In this document: positions 10,085 through 21,258 of the stretch, one piece after another | How the letters are laid out: every line of letters begins with the position of its first letter | How positions within the stretch are numbered: the stretch's first letter is position 1 | Source of the DNA: Lepidurus packardi | Taxonomy: Eukaryota; Arthropoda; Branchiopoda; Notostraca; Triopsidae | Reading direction: 5' to 3' | Assembly (NCBI GenBank): GCA_023053545.1 | Contig: JAKZAN010000004.1 | Location: 124,001-188,000 of the forward strand | Length of the DNA: 64,000 nucleotides | Translations under genes and position numbers: made by a program | The notes under the pieces: model-generated | The model's input: only the letters and a program-made list of their open reading frames with translations | The model's database searches: none | What the model was told of the DNA's origin: nothing

Positions 10085-11170
10085 ATACAGAATAAAGACA
10101 CTTAGCCTATATTAATACAACATTAACCCATGCTTATAGAAGCTGCTTATTCTTCGAAGTCGGTAAGTTAGCTCACCGTGTATTCCCTTCCTGTCTTTTC
10201 TTCCCACGTTCCGACGGTCCACGAAAACCAAAAGCTCATAACTCCCGATCGACTTTGACAGGAAGTAGCAACGTCTACAAAATCTTTTCTAACTATTTTG
10301 AGATTTTTCCTTATTTTTGCTAGTGCCCGCATCTGCTCATTGCTTTTACACTTCTTACCTGTTTTGCAAATTTGGCTATAATAAGATTATTAGCTTTTAT
10401 ACGAAGAATGTAATGTTATGTGGCTTAAAACATAGCGTTGCATAGAAGGCGGAAGACACTAGATAGCCGACGGTGTTCCTCCATACGTAGTAGTGTAAAG
10501 AACAATCCCTACACAATTATAGCTGACCACGTACAGCTCACTTCCAAGATGCCAAAAATCAAGTATCAGATCAGACTTCCGACTTCTCCTTTCTCTTTCA
10601 TTCACACCGTTTGCTTCTGACTGTACATTTCCTTTTGTATATTGTTTAGCCATTCTGCACATTCCGATCAAACGTTTTATAAACGTTCCTCTTCTTCTTC
10701 GGGTCCAATGGCCCTTGAGGTCTCACGCGCGTTCTCTTGTTAATATAATCGAATCCGCCAAGCACCCAGTCTTGATTAGACGCTGATGTAGATTACTGAC
10801 CAATTTAACCGAAGAATAGTTTGAATAGACTTGCAGGATCTTACCGTTGTGCCAAGACCGAATCCACTCGGCCCAAACAATCAAAACAATCTTATTTTGC
10901 CTAAAACAGTTTCCTACAGTAGTATTCCTTAATTATGCTACCCTTGGCGTAAGCTGAACACTTCCTTGACTTGCTGTATACAGCCTCCAATTCTCTAGAG
11001 ATTACCTCTGGCGGATATAAACTATGGAATCAGGATAGGTACCAAGAGTTTTTCGAGCAATCACACAATCTACTCGAGCTCTTGTAAAAAGTAGTCTAGT
11101 AAAACAAGTTCCTTTAACTAATCTAAACGCCCTACATTTGTCATTGTAATTCTTGCGATCGTAATCGTCA
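10085..11170 (+). repeat. Diverged ~1.1 kb direct repeat, copy B
   Basis: Partner of copy A at 4975-6215, in the same orientation, with the same order of blocks and a TATA-like GGATATAAA near its end. Removing the hAT element puts the two copies about 1.9 kb apart start to start, consistent with a tandem duplication or a very short element with long terminal repeats. Confidence 0.6.
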
Positions 11171-13254
11171 TGCAGCTTACTTAAAGTTAATCATGGTTGC
11201 TGCCTGACTTTGGTAGTTAGATAATGCACTCCAAAAGAACCTGGTCTATTCATTAAAACAACACAGGAACCTTTTTTTTCCAAAGCCAAAACCGTCGGAG
11301 CTTATATACGGGTAGTTCAGGACGCAAATATAGAAAGATCACAACAATTAGTCGTCCGAGTGCGGTTAATCAACAGTACAAGTGGAATAAGGTCAGGTCA
11401 GGTCAGATCAAAGACTTAGGTCAAATACCAAACATAATCTCCCAATACCAAGGTTAACTGATAAGAAATACACATCCTTATACCTAGGCTATAGATGGGA
11501 CTAGTTAATGCCGATAATCAACTCCGACTATGCTGAGTTAAATGTGTTTAAGTGAGTCGTCTAGAAACAACAACATTAACGCTAATGATAATCAACTGTT
11601 AACGAAGTTTCCGAATTGATAAAGTTGTTACAACTTCATTAACTATGACCAACATTTAGCTAATGCCTAAAAGTCGCGTCTAGACAACTTATCTGATTAA
11701 GTTAGGACTAGGATATGACAAAATAGCATTTCGTCACTTCGTAAAAACGTTTTCCTCATATAAATATAAAAAATAACCAATCCGAATAAAAACCGAATCG
11801 GTCTCTTTTCTAGTGTAGGCCTTAACTGATCACAAATGCACCGCAAATAATGCTCTGAAAAAAAATAATTGGCCATACGTGAAAACGTCATTTTTTGGTC
11901 GTTCAAATGGACTTTCTGTCGATAATGTGTTTAATTATGTGAAGGTGCTACACCTAATAAAGCACTGAAAAGGTTTAGTCTTGGTAAAGCATATTTCTTC
12001 GCGTCGGAAAAAGTCTACATTCCGAAAATGAACAACACGGATGTGAAAGAAAGATGGTTATATAACAAACTATTTTTCAGAATGTACTACTTATTTATAG
12101 ATCTTTATACAAATCAGGAGACGTCTTATTAATGAAACTATATATTTTGATTGATTGTCTCTCCTATTTCTCGCTATTCTTTTGCGCAAGATGAGCAGCT
12201 GGACGAGAATTAAAGTTTCTCCAAGAAAACTTGGACAAACACTTCACTTCTCAAAGGTGTAAGCGGAAACACGTCCATCGTTTGCGGTTCAAAATACTTT
12301 CTGATAGGAAAGCGACAGTAAAAATACTTTTTGACAGAAAAATGTTGTCCACATGCTTCCAAACTCTCGATATGGCCGTCACGAAAAAAATTCCTTTCCT
12401 ATTTTAGAGCTCCGGAAATTCTGTGGGTCAAAGTAATATTCTTTGCGTCATAATTAAGTTTACCAGTCAAACAACAGCTATCAAAGAATTTATTATGCAT
12501 AAATATAGATAGATCGAGAAATGGACTGTTTCACACAGCCCTCTACGAGACTTGTTGGAAAATGCCATATCTACCAAAGCACTATGTATGACTCAACAAG
12601 ACAAGACAGACGTACCATTTCTACTTTAATCAAACTGAGATCCACACATTTTCCTACAGAAGCCTTTTTATAATATCTCAACACAAGACTTGACACACAT
12701 TTCCTTCCGGTGTAGACTTTTAAACAGACTAGAGCCTATATTTATTACGTGAACTGGCAAAATTGAAACTACATTTTAAGTTAACCCACAGACTTTTTTG
12801 ACTGATCAAAGGCTTTTCCCAATAGTCGTGGCTTTATGTCAGCCTAAGAACTTTGCAAAAAACATAGTCATACTGCTTGCTGCCTTACAAGAATTGAAAC
12901 GAAGAAAAAAATCAGCAGCAGCATCAGATCACTTACGTTCCCAAAGAAAAGTTGCGAACTTCTCGTCCTTTAATTTTTATTTCAGGTTTTTATTTTGTAT
13001 TAAGGCATTTGTTAAGCATAATTTGGTCTTCTTGGTTATAAAAACTTGTTACTTAAACAACAAAGGACGGGGCTGTTAAGATAACATTCCACTTTCACTG
13101 TACGTTTTTTTAGTCATATTAATATTATTTCCGTTTTGTTGCCGTCAGTTGTCAAAAACCCATGCCACCTACTGAACACATAATATTTTTATATTTATTA
13201 TTTCGGTTCTAAGCACCCTAGGGCGTAAGCCGCAGCAAGGCATGGGGAGAAAAA
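11171..13254. other. Non-coding AT-rich stretch
   Basis: No gene recognised on either strand. The longest open frames (69-93 codons) have AT-driven composition and no motifs. A short ggtca direct repeat occurs at about 11393-11408. Confidence 0.4.
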
Positions 13255-13410
13255 AAGATCACGTGCAACATGCGTTTTGCTGCTTTTAAGAACCTCCTAC
13301 AACATGGCTGAATCCGCTTATGCGGCTTGCTGCTTCTAAGCCACCTCCCTCAGAACCCGCTTTTATGCGGGGTTGCTGCTTTTGGTAAACAAGAGGGTCC
13401 GGCTAGCTTA
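13255..13410 (-). repeat. Degenerate ~50-bp repeats with CGCATAAGCGG palindromes
   Basis: Read on the minus strand, the motif AAGCAGCAA followed by a CGCAT-containing palindrome occurs three times. One further copy lies at about 425-455 on the plus strand. A 22-bp block at 13372-13393 is an exact inverted match to 415-436, with a further near-match to the adjoining 14 bases. Confidence 0.65.
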
Positions 13411-13610
13411 ACGTCGAAGAAAGGGCAGGCAAAACGTCCCTCCGAGCTCATTTGGCTTGGTGGACATGCTAGTTCAAGTTGCTCCTCCTGGCCGATGGCA
13501 AAATAGCCTTATCCAACTCCCCACGAAATGCACAGCGCTTACGGGAAGTTTGCTGTGCCAAACCACCCACTGGGTGGTGGCACGCTTCTGGCCCGGAAAA
13601 CGATAGAATA

Positions 13611-13685
13611 AGCTATGCTCCTTGCATAGCTAATAGGCTATGCTCCTTGCATAGCTAATAAGCTATGGTACTTGCATAGCTAATA
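13611..13685 (+). repeat. Three 25-bp tandem units, each an internal hairpin
   Basis: Units at 13611-13635, 13636-13660 and 13661-13685. The first two contain the perfect 7-bp inverted repeat GCTATGC / GCATAGC around a 5-nt loop; the third has one change. Related pieces (ctatgcaat) continue to about 13760. Confidence 0.85.
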
Positions 13686-14921
13686 ACATAACGACAGGCG
13701 AGCTGTGCAATTGCAATTATGCTATGCAATAATTGCAACTACGCTATGCAATTATGGCAGCCCTGAGAGGCCAAAAAGAATCTCGCTTACATAACAACAA
13801 TATAAGTTGTAGATTTTGATACCTGTTAAAAATAAAATCTGTGAAGCATAATTGCAAGTACACACTGGAAAAATGGGTCCCTAAAGTAGGTTAATTTTTT
13901 CTAATATTTTTGCTGTGTAATCTTCCCGATAATCTATTACTCCCTGTATAAACATTCCGGCATTCTAGAATTATGTGCCAAACTTTTTGCTTTTTGATCT
14001 TTCTGGGTTAGCTGGCATGAATTTCGACTTCCCTCTCATGTATGTTGGGTTCCCGAGTTTTGTCCTCTGCGGTGCTTCCAAACGCATAAGGTCTGGAGCC
14101 GTGGGAACACAAGTCGTGGAAAGAACGACTCCTTGGGTTGACTCATCGAGTCCGCAAAGCTTTAACCGGTGAAGCACTGCACTATATACAGTACAGCGTA
14201 TGAAAAAAAAAATTTAAACTGGGAAGTTCAACCTTCACTTCGTCGTCACTTTCATGGTTTCCATTTTAAGTCGAACAGTGCTTCGTAGTGCTCCTCAAAA
14301 TTCCCTTTGAAGTAAGAAATATTTTGCACGGTATATATTATTATTATTCATTCATTCGTTTCTAGATTATGGCTTTTAAAGTGGTTAAATTGATTATGGG
14401 TGGCAAAATGAGTGGACCCAATTGTGGTGCCAAAAAATTGGATTATGATTCGAGATGCTACTATCCCAAGTTTCAAGACACAAGACTTGCAATTGCTGTT
14501 ACCGCGGGAGAAACTCCACAGTTCAATTGGCCGAATTATGAGTTTAACCTTGTTTCTACACATGGTGAGCCAATCGCAGCCTTCTGTGTAAGTTACTAAG
14601 TTTTATTTGTTTGAATTTAGACACCTGTTCAGTTGCTGCAGCGAACGTGCAGACTGGAAAAGGTAAGCGAATCAAGTATAACAAACGTGCCTGGCAACTG
14701 ACCGACAACAGTGCTCTAATTATTTTTATGGAAAAAAGGGCGGCCCTATAGTTAATTAGCCATTAATAAGCCATTAATTACAATGCAAACCTTTGTCCAT
14801 CAATTGTATTATATAAAGATATAGACTAGCAAAGAGCAGGTGCTCACGCTGGTTTAATGTTTTTAAAAAATCCTATCCCATAAATAGGCACTCCTAATCG
14901 ACTAGAAAAAGAGCAGAACAG
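13686..14921. other. Unassigned stretch with weak open frames
   Basis: Two short frames with ATG starts or an ATG nearby are present (about 13975-14172 and 14369-14599, both +). Neither matches a family I recognise. The second is followed by a good donor-like GTAAGT, so it could be an exon, but no convincing partner exon was found. Confidence 0.3.
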
Positions 14922-14953
14922 TTCGAGAATGTTCGAGAAGGAACAGAACATTC
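14922..14953 (+). promoter_or_regulatory. Heat-shock element array
   Basis: TTCgaGAAtgTTCgaGAA at 14922-14939 is a perfect four-unit alternating nGAAn array, the consensus for HSF trimers. GAAcaTTC follows at 14946-14953. The array lies about 620 bp upstream of the NOLC1 start. Which transcript it serves is not shown by the sequence. Confidence 0.6.
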
Positions 14954-15574
14954 ACAAGACGAGGATTGGCGACCTTTCTCTCGGCTACTCTAGGGACTTT
15001 TGGACTGACCTAAGATACTTGGCACCGTTATCACGTACTACTTGATCATACTGTACAGTAAGCACAGGACCACTACAGTGGAGTCGCAGTCGTGAGTGGG
15101 AAGAATTCCAGTGAATGATTAAAAATGTCCAAATAAAACAGTTAACGCACTTCAAATGTATTCGCTAACTTATTTTTGTATTATTATTAAAGCAAACAAA
15201 TCCATATGAAGCTCACAACTGAAATAATCTTCGAAGATTGCTTTGTGAATACAAACTTCTCTTTCACGTATCTGAAAGATTTTAAGCGCGTACAATGGTA
15301 GGAAATAAAGTTGGACTAAAATACCATCAGGATTTTTGTTCATCCCTAAAAGTATATAAAACATTCGAATTTCAAACACATTCTATAAAAATAAATCGGA
15401 TAAATCGCAATAAAAGTCGACCAAGAGCTTTGTTCACGCTGATAGAAATAAAATAAAAACTACTTTTGTAACTATGAAAAATACTATGTTTACGTTCAAA
15501 TTTCGCTCTTAAGCCTTTATCAAAGCCCTGAAACACGAGTCTTCTTTGCTCGTATTTCCTTTTCCAGCGCAACC

Positions 15575-18538
15575 ATGGCGTCCGGTGAGGAAGTGGGCAT
15601 TTCTGCTTTAGTTTATTCGTACTTGTGTGAGAAAGACTCGAGCTTAGCAGAATCTTTTAAGAAAAAAACCAACCCAGTAAGTACATCTATGAAAAGTTGC
15701 AAAGTTTTCAGACTGTCTGGATGTATGTTAGAATTGCTTATAGATTGGCCCCACGTGGTTCGGCTTTTGTTCGTGTGCCACGTGGGATTTGCTAAATTCT
15801 TTTTCTTGGACTGTCTCTTTGTCCAAATTTGGACCATTTGTATGAATTCTAATGTGTATCTTCTTGTTCGTTTTCTTTTAGCCGGCTTTGCCCAAGGGTT
15901 CGCCATCCATCAAAGAAGTTTTTGACCATTTCCAAAAGTAAAGGCTTTTCTTGTTTTCCAATTATGCGATGAAAGCGTCGAACTAATATGTTTCGTATGG
16001 CTTGATTAAAAGGACTTCTCCGAACAAACGACGTATATCATGGGAAGCACCTCAGCCAACTAAAAAGGCCAAAAAGGAAGAATCTTCATCAGAGGAAGAC
16101 AGTTCCGAGGAAGAGGCTCCCGTCAAGAAGCCGGTGGTTGCAGCTACCAAACCAGCCGTCAATGGAACAGCTGCAGCCAAGAAGCCTGCCGCTAAAGCAG
16201 AAAGCAGCTCTGAAGAAGAAAGTTCAGAGGAAGATGTAAAGAAAACTACAGCCGCAAAACCTGCTCCTAAAGTAAGCGCCACTGTGAAAGCTGTAGCTGC
16301 TCAGAAGAAGTCTCCTTCCAGTTCAAGGTAAAGTTCAAGTTGACTTGTAAGAAAAGCGATGTGGGCTGACTAACTGTTGCATAGTTCTGAGGAAGAAAGC
16401 TCGGACGATGCCACCAAAAAGCCTGTTGCTACCCCAGCTAAGGCCACTCCAGCTAAGCCCGCTGCAAAGAAAGCCGAATCTTCGAGGTTAATTTCGTTGC
16501 TAACTAGAGCCCTAGCTCAACTGTGTCTTTGTTTAGTGAGGAAGAAAGCGACACTACCGAAGATGAAAAGCCAGCGGCGAAGAAACCAACTCCGGTTGTA
16601 GCGGCCAAAGCGACACCTGTTAAACCTGTGGCAAAGAAGGAATCGTCTAGGTAAAAATAGTCTTGACTTTAATCCTGAGTTTGCCCTTACATTAATCCGT
16701 GCGTGGGTGTAGTGAGGAAAGTTCGTCTGAGGAAGAAGCCAAACCTGCTGCTAAGCCAGCCGTTGTTGCGAAGAAACCAGTAACGCCTGCACCGAAGAAG
16801 GCTGAGTCTTCCGATTCTTCGGATGAAGAGGACGAACCCCCCAGAAAGGTGGTAGCTCCCGTCAAACCGGCAGCCAAGCCTGTTGCCAAGAAAGCTGAGA
16901 GCTCAAGGTAACGCTCTGGGCAATTGTTGTTGCTTCGATTTGTTACGAAACAAGAATTAAATCTTGCTTTCATTGTAGTCCTTTTTGGGTTATAATTATT
17001 TTGGGTCAATTTTATTCTTCTTAAATTTCGAAATTAATTCTTAATTTTTCCTTTCAAAAAAGCGAGGAGAGTTCTGAGGATGAAGCTCCCAAACCTGCTG
17101 TCGCCGCCAAGAAACCAGCTGCTAAAAAAGCCGAATCATCTTCCGAGGAAGATTCTTCTGAAGACGAAGATCCCAAGAAAAAGATCGCAGCACAGCCAGC
17201 AAAAGCAGCTCCCGTAACCCCTAAAGCTGCGGCGAAGAAGAAGGAAAGCTCTTCCGAAGAGGAGTCTTCAGAGGAAGAAGAAAAGACTACCAAGAAGCCG
17301 GCAGTCAAAACTCCCGCCAAAGCTGCGGAGAAGGAAGCTGAAGAAGAGAGCGAGTCCGATGAAGAACAGCCCTTCAAGAAAGCGCCTGCACCTGTCACTC
17401 CGGCTCCCAAAGCTCAGAGGGTATGAATTTTTCTTTGTCTTTAGTAATTTAATTTAAAAGAAGATGGCGAAATTAAAAAAAAAACATCCCTGCTCTATGC
17501 GACTGATCTCATTAGCAACCCAATGCACCCTTTCGAAGAGTGCGGGAAGAGGAAATGGAAGTGGATCCCAGGTTGACCAACAATTCCTTTGAAGCAAAAG
17601 TAAGCGTGCGGGCAATTTCTACGTTTTTGGGGGGTATTTATGCGTAATCATGGTAAACTCGAAAGGTTCAAAGTTGTTCACGTCCAGTGCCCGCACCTTG
17701 CAACATGTTAAGAGTGTCTTTCACGCCAGGGATTTCCATTTCAGACTCCGTTTGAAAAGCAAAATAGTAAAAAGCCAAGCAGACATGTAATTAAAAACAA
17801 TAATTGACGTTGATTTTTTTTTTTTTTTTTTTTCATAATTCCTTTCCATGCACAAATCTGGACATCCCTGGCAGAAAGCTGAAGAAGAAGACGAGGAAGC
17901 TATGGAACAAGGCGAAGATGATTCACAAAAAGAACCCAGAGCCGGTTTAGGCTTCCAAAGCGAACGAGGGGGTGGTGGCTTCCGGGGCGGCCGTGGGCGG
18001 GGTGATTTTGGCGGAAGGGGTGACTTCGGGGGACGGGGTGGCGGCTTCCGGGGGGGACGGGGGGGAGACCGAGGAGGCGGCTTCCGGGGTGGGCGTGGCG
18101 GCTTCGGTGATCGAGGGGGATTCCGAGGTGGCTTTGGTGATCGAGGCGGCTTCCGTGGGGGAAGGGGGGGAGACCGAGGGGGTGGGGACAGAGGTGGGTT
18201 CAGGGGAGGAAGAGGCGGATTCCGCGGGGGAAGGGGTGGCTTTAGCGACGCCCCCAGAATCGATGCCAGCAGTTCGGGCACTGGACAGAACAAGAAAATG
18301 ACCTTCGACTAGGCTTTTTGTCGCTTTCTTATTACAAATCTTCATGGAGTCGGGGGATGTTAATGGGTTTTGACGATTGTAGAGGGGTGCGGAAGGATCA
18401 TGGGGTGAAAGAGCCAATCAGGATTTGAAGTTTACGAGAGGAAAGAGTTTCCGTCATGAGAAGACCAAGAAGAAGCGTGGGAGTTACAAAGGCGGCCCCA
18501 TTTCCTTTGAAGTGAATTCCATTCGTTTTGAAGATTGA
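15575..18538 (+). CDS. NOLC1: Nucleolar phosphoprotein Nopp140 (canonical SRP40-ended isoform)
   Basis: Nopp140 is a nucleolar/Cajal-body chaperone of snoRNPs and RNA polymerase I factors. Exons: 15575-15676, 15882-15937, 16013-16327, 16385-16486, 16537-16650, 16713-16907, 17063-17420, 17516-17599, 18383-18538, giving 493 residues in one frame. The N-terminus is a LisH motif ([18 protein letters not shown]) followed by [17 protein letters not shown]. The centre alternates acidic Ser/Glu clusters, typical CK2 substrates, with Lys/Pro/Ala-rich basic spacers. Exon 8 plus the last exon give [15 protein letters not shown]...[14 protein letters not shown]...VNSIRFED, the conserved SRP40 C-terminal domain. 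An alternative terminal exon (17875-18312) gives an RGG form. The SRP40 exon starts in the same phase, directly after the stop-containing RGG exon. Confidence 0.93.
17875..18312 (+). CDS. NOLC1: Alternative terminal exon of Nopp140 encoding an RGG domain
   Basis: Splicing 17599 to 17875 (acceptor ...ctggcag after a poly-T tract) keeps phase 0 and adds 145 residues: an acidic stretch ([16 protein letters not shown]), about 85 residues of FRGGRGG-type repeats, and a tail ending KKMTFD. This form would be 587 residues. Drosophila Nopp140 is known to make both a canonical and an RGG-ended isoform by alternative splicing; the exon order and phases here match that plan. RGG domains bind RNA and are arginine-methylated. 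Expression of this form is inferred. The exon is extremely GC-rich, which makes open antisense frames that should be ignored. Confidence 0.85.
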   Translation, partial: KAEEEDEEAMEQGEDDSQKEPRAGLGFQSERGGGGFRGGRGRGDFGGRGDFGGRGGGFRGGRGGDRGGGFRGGRGGFGDRGGFRGGFGDRGGFRGGRGGDRGGGDRGGFRGGRGGFRGGRGGFSDAPRIDASSSGTGQNKKMTFD

Positions 18539-18697
18539 ATTGACCCAGCAAGAGTTAAAAGTGTCGTTTGTTTTTCTCCGGGGAGGACGAGATACATGCA
18601 CACCTCTCCTTTGTATCGTAACCGAATGAACAGACGTTTGCCCATGATTCAGATATTGTTTGCTTCTTAAGATTTTCAGGATTTATTATTGCAAATT
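18539..18697. other. Convergent 3' ends of NOLC1 and QRSL1
   Basis: The two stop codons are 159 bp apart. A minus-strand AATAAA at 18688-18683, just beyond the QRSL1 stop, could serve QRSL1. No obvious plus-strand AATAAA was seen for NOLC1. Confidence 0.5.
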
Positions 18698-20659
18698 TTA
18701 GTCATCAAAGACGGCTACACTAGGAAACTCACAGATGGATTCGATGACTCGGGTTAGGCTCAGCAGCGCAGAATCGGAGCCAAACGGACCCATAACTTGC
18801 AAACTCAACGGTAAACCTTGCTCATTGAGCGTTACTGGGAGACTAATCGCAGGAATCCCTAATTTGTGTATAGTTATTGGTAACTAATTCATCATCCTAG
18901 GTTGCCACCGAGACTTTAATAGCCTACCTGTCATGTTGACGGGTTGAGTACAGTAGTCTTGCTCGACTGATTGGGCACGCTGATCTTTTCTAGTGAAATC
19001 CGAGTGTTTAGGGGCTGCACTTAGGGTTACCGGGGTCAAGAGCGCGTGCACCGTTTTGAAAACCTGGCGGTAGTCCTCGGAAATGAGTCGCCGTACTTTC
19101 ATCGCTTGGACAAAATACTCTTGATAGTGTCTGCCAATAAGAAATGCTTCATCAGAACCGATTGTGGCGTGATATGAAAATGGCGAGAAAAGGAGTGCTC
19201 ACTTTTTTAGCAGGAAGTAATTGCCCGCCAAAATGCGTCCGCGAACGATCTCGTTGAATCCTGCATGACGAGTAGCTGCCATCATGGCTTCAGTGCTGTT
19301 CACTTGTGGCTTAACTCGTAACCCATAGCGAATCCCGTCGTAACGAGCCATATTGGAAACCACTTCACAGGTATTTAAGACGGAGTAGCAGGCGATCGAG
19401 TATTTGGTATGCGGGAGGGAAACTGGGACCACTTTCGCCCCCAAATTAGCTAACTTATCCGCCAAACATGACCAAATTTCCACCACTTCTGGTGACAGAT
19501 ACTGAGAATGGAATTCGTCCGGAATGCCTAAAACTAACTGGTCTATTTTGTCTGGCAGTGATACCGGAGGCACGCTGACGGTCGTGGGATCTAAAGGATC
19601 TACACCCCGTAATATATCTGTAGAAAATACATGACAGAAAACAGCGTCAGAGAGTGAAACTAAAATAGAGTCAATTGTCCATTACGAAAAAGGAGTTGAG
19701 TATCAGCTACGCATCGGGTAAGAATTCCAGGAACGTCCATGGAATTGACTAGTGGGATTATCCCGTGACGAGACAACAGGCCATAGGTGGGTTTAAAGCC
19801 CACAATACCGCAATACGACGCCGGATTTCGCGTGGATCCTCCCGTATCCGAGCCTAATGCACTAAGCTCACAGTTTTGAGTTAGTAGGAATGGTTGGCTT
19901 TAAAATACGGTATCAAATTACGCGAAACAAGCGCCTGAGGCTACAGCTACGGCACTTCCTCCCGAACTGCCTCCAGACACGTGCCAATCGTTTTGCAAAC
20001 CGTTCGTAGGGCTATTATGAGACGGGACTTGGTAGCGCACTCCTGAGCGCCATAGGTTTTTGGTGGGACCATAAACGCTCTCTATAGTAGCAGACCTTGT
20101 CAACCAAGCAATACGTTTGGCTTCCCAGTCATGTGCTTTTTCTTACTTACCCCATGCCGAACTCGTCGAGGTTGGTTTTGGCCATAATTACAGCTCCGGC
20201 AGAGGCGAGTTTGCTTACTACAGTGGCGCTGTAAGGGGGAATAAAGCCTTGTAGCATTTTGGAGGCACAGGTGGTTTCCAAGCCTTGAGTGCAGAAGTTG
20301 TCTTTTATGGCAATAGGAAGGCCTTCTAAACGCCTTGGTTGACCTACGTTCGATAACCTTACTTTTACGAATTGTGTCCTAGAATTGAATGACTCCATAC
20401 CTTTACTGTACATTTGGCCTGAAGTTTCAGCCTCTGTCTGGCTAGTTTTCGAGTGCCTAACGAAGGCGTTGAGGCTCTTAATTGTGTCAACTCGCTTGCG
20501 GCAGTGCTTGTGTAGGTCTTGAGCTGTAATTGACCCGTTTCTGAGCTGTTGAAGCACCTGGAAACATACTTACATTAGATTAACGGAGAATTATAATTGC
20601 ATTTGAGAGTACCCGTCTAGCCTTACCTCAGACGCGGATAATTTTAAATAGTTACTCAT
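18698..20659 (-). CDS. QRSL1: Glutamyl-tRNA(Gln) amidotransferase subunit A, mitochondrial
   Basis: GatA is the amidase of the GatCAB complex that converts Glu-tRNA(Gln) to Gln-tRNA(Gln) in mitochondria. Exons: 20659-20627, 20557-20151, 20095-19922, 19861-19686, 19617-19203, 19130-18928, 18858-18698, giving 522 residues with all phases consistent. Amidase-signature residues are present: the catalytic Lys in [13 protein letters not shown], the Gly/Ser loop [16 protein letters not shown] and the nucleophile Ser region [21 protein letters not shown] and [16 protein letters not shown] match the C-terminal part of the family. A separate transit peptide is not evident; the N-terminus starts [11 protein letters not shown]. 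The start is about 600 bp from the divergent torsin gene. Nothing looks broken. Confidence 0.94.
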
Positions 20660-21258
20660 CTCAAAAAAGTCTAGCTTTATTCTGAGCTACGACAAGGGTG
20701 ATGGAGAGTTTGCACACGGCACAGATTGCCGCGGCAACGTTGGAAAACTTGTAAACTCAGCCGAGCGCCATAAGAAAACCAACGCGTCCGAAACTTGGAC
20801 AGCTATATGTCGAGAACGCAAGACATCACAAAAGAAAATGGACTATTCTGGAGATGGTCATAAGATTTTTATAAATTCTGTTTATTTTTTTTCGGAATAT
20901 TGTCAATGCTCGGCAACGTTGTTATTCAAAACCATTTATGGAGTCCTTCAAGTACTTACGACAAACCACTTCTTATTTTAGTGAATTAAAAATAGACATA
21001 ACCCAGAAACAAATCATCTAGGGACCTTTAGATAACCGAAACTATAAACCCAAGCGGTGATAAGCACAAATTACTGCTTCAGCGGCATACCCTACTCGAC
21101 AAGAAAGAAGAAGTGAATTAAATATAGTAATAAATATCATTAGTTTTAAAGCGTGTTTATTTAGAAAGTCCACTAAAATCACATTACTATTAGTTCCATG
21201 CGAACGGATCCGACCGAAGTCTTACAAGAAAGCAGTCCAAGCGAAGTCTTCCTTCAAG
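20660..21258. promoter_or_regulatory. Divergent promoter region between QRSL1 and the torsin gene
   Basis: A 599-bp gap separates two divergent starts and must contain both promoters. It is AT-rich with no TATA box I could assign confidently to either gene. The assignment is by position only. Confidence 0.4.

Noticed and set aside
13975..14177. Two opposed frames of 65-68 codons
   Set aside because: One is antisense to the other; neither resembles a known protein.
14369..14599. 76-codon ATG-initiated frame (+) followed by a donor-like GTAAGT
   Set aside because: The only in-frame continuation would need an intron of about 34 nt, shorter than any firmly supported intron here; not recognised.
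17721..18417. Long Pro-rich and Ser/Thr-rich frames antisense or out of frame to the Nopp140 RGG exon
   Set aside because: They are mirror images of the GC-rich GGN repeat codons; the sense frame matches Nopp140-RGG and joins its exons in phase.
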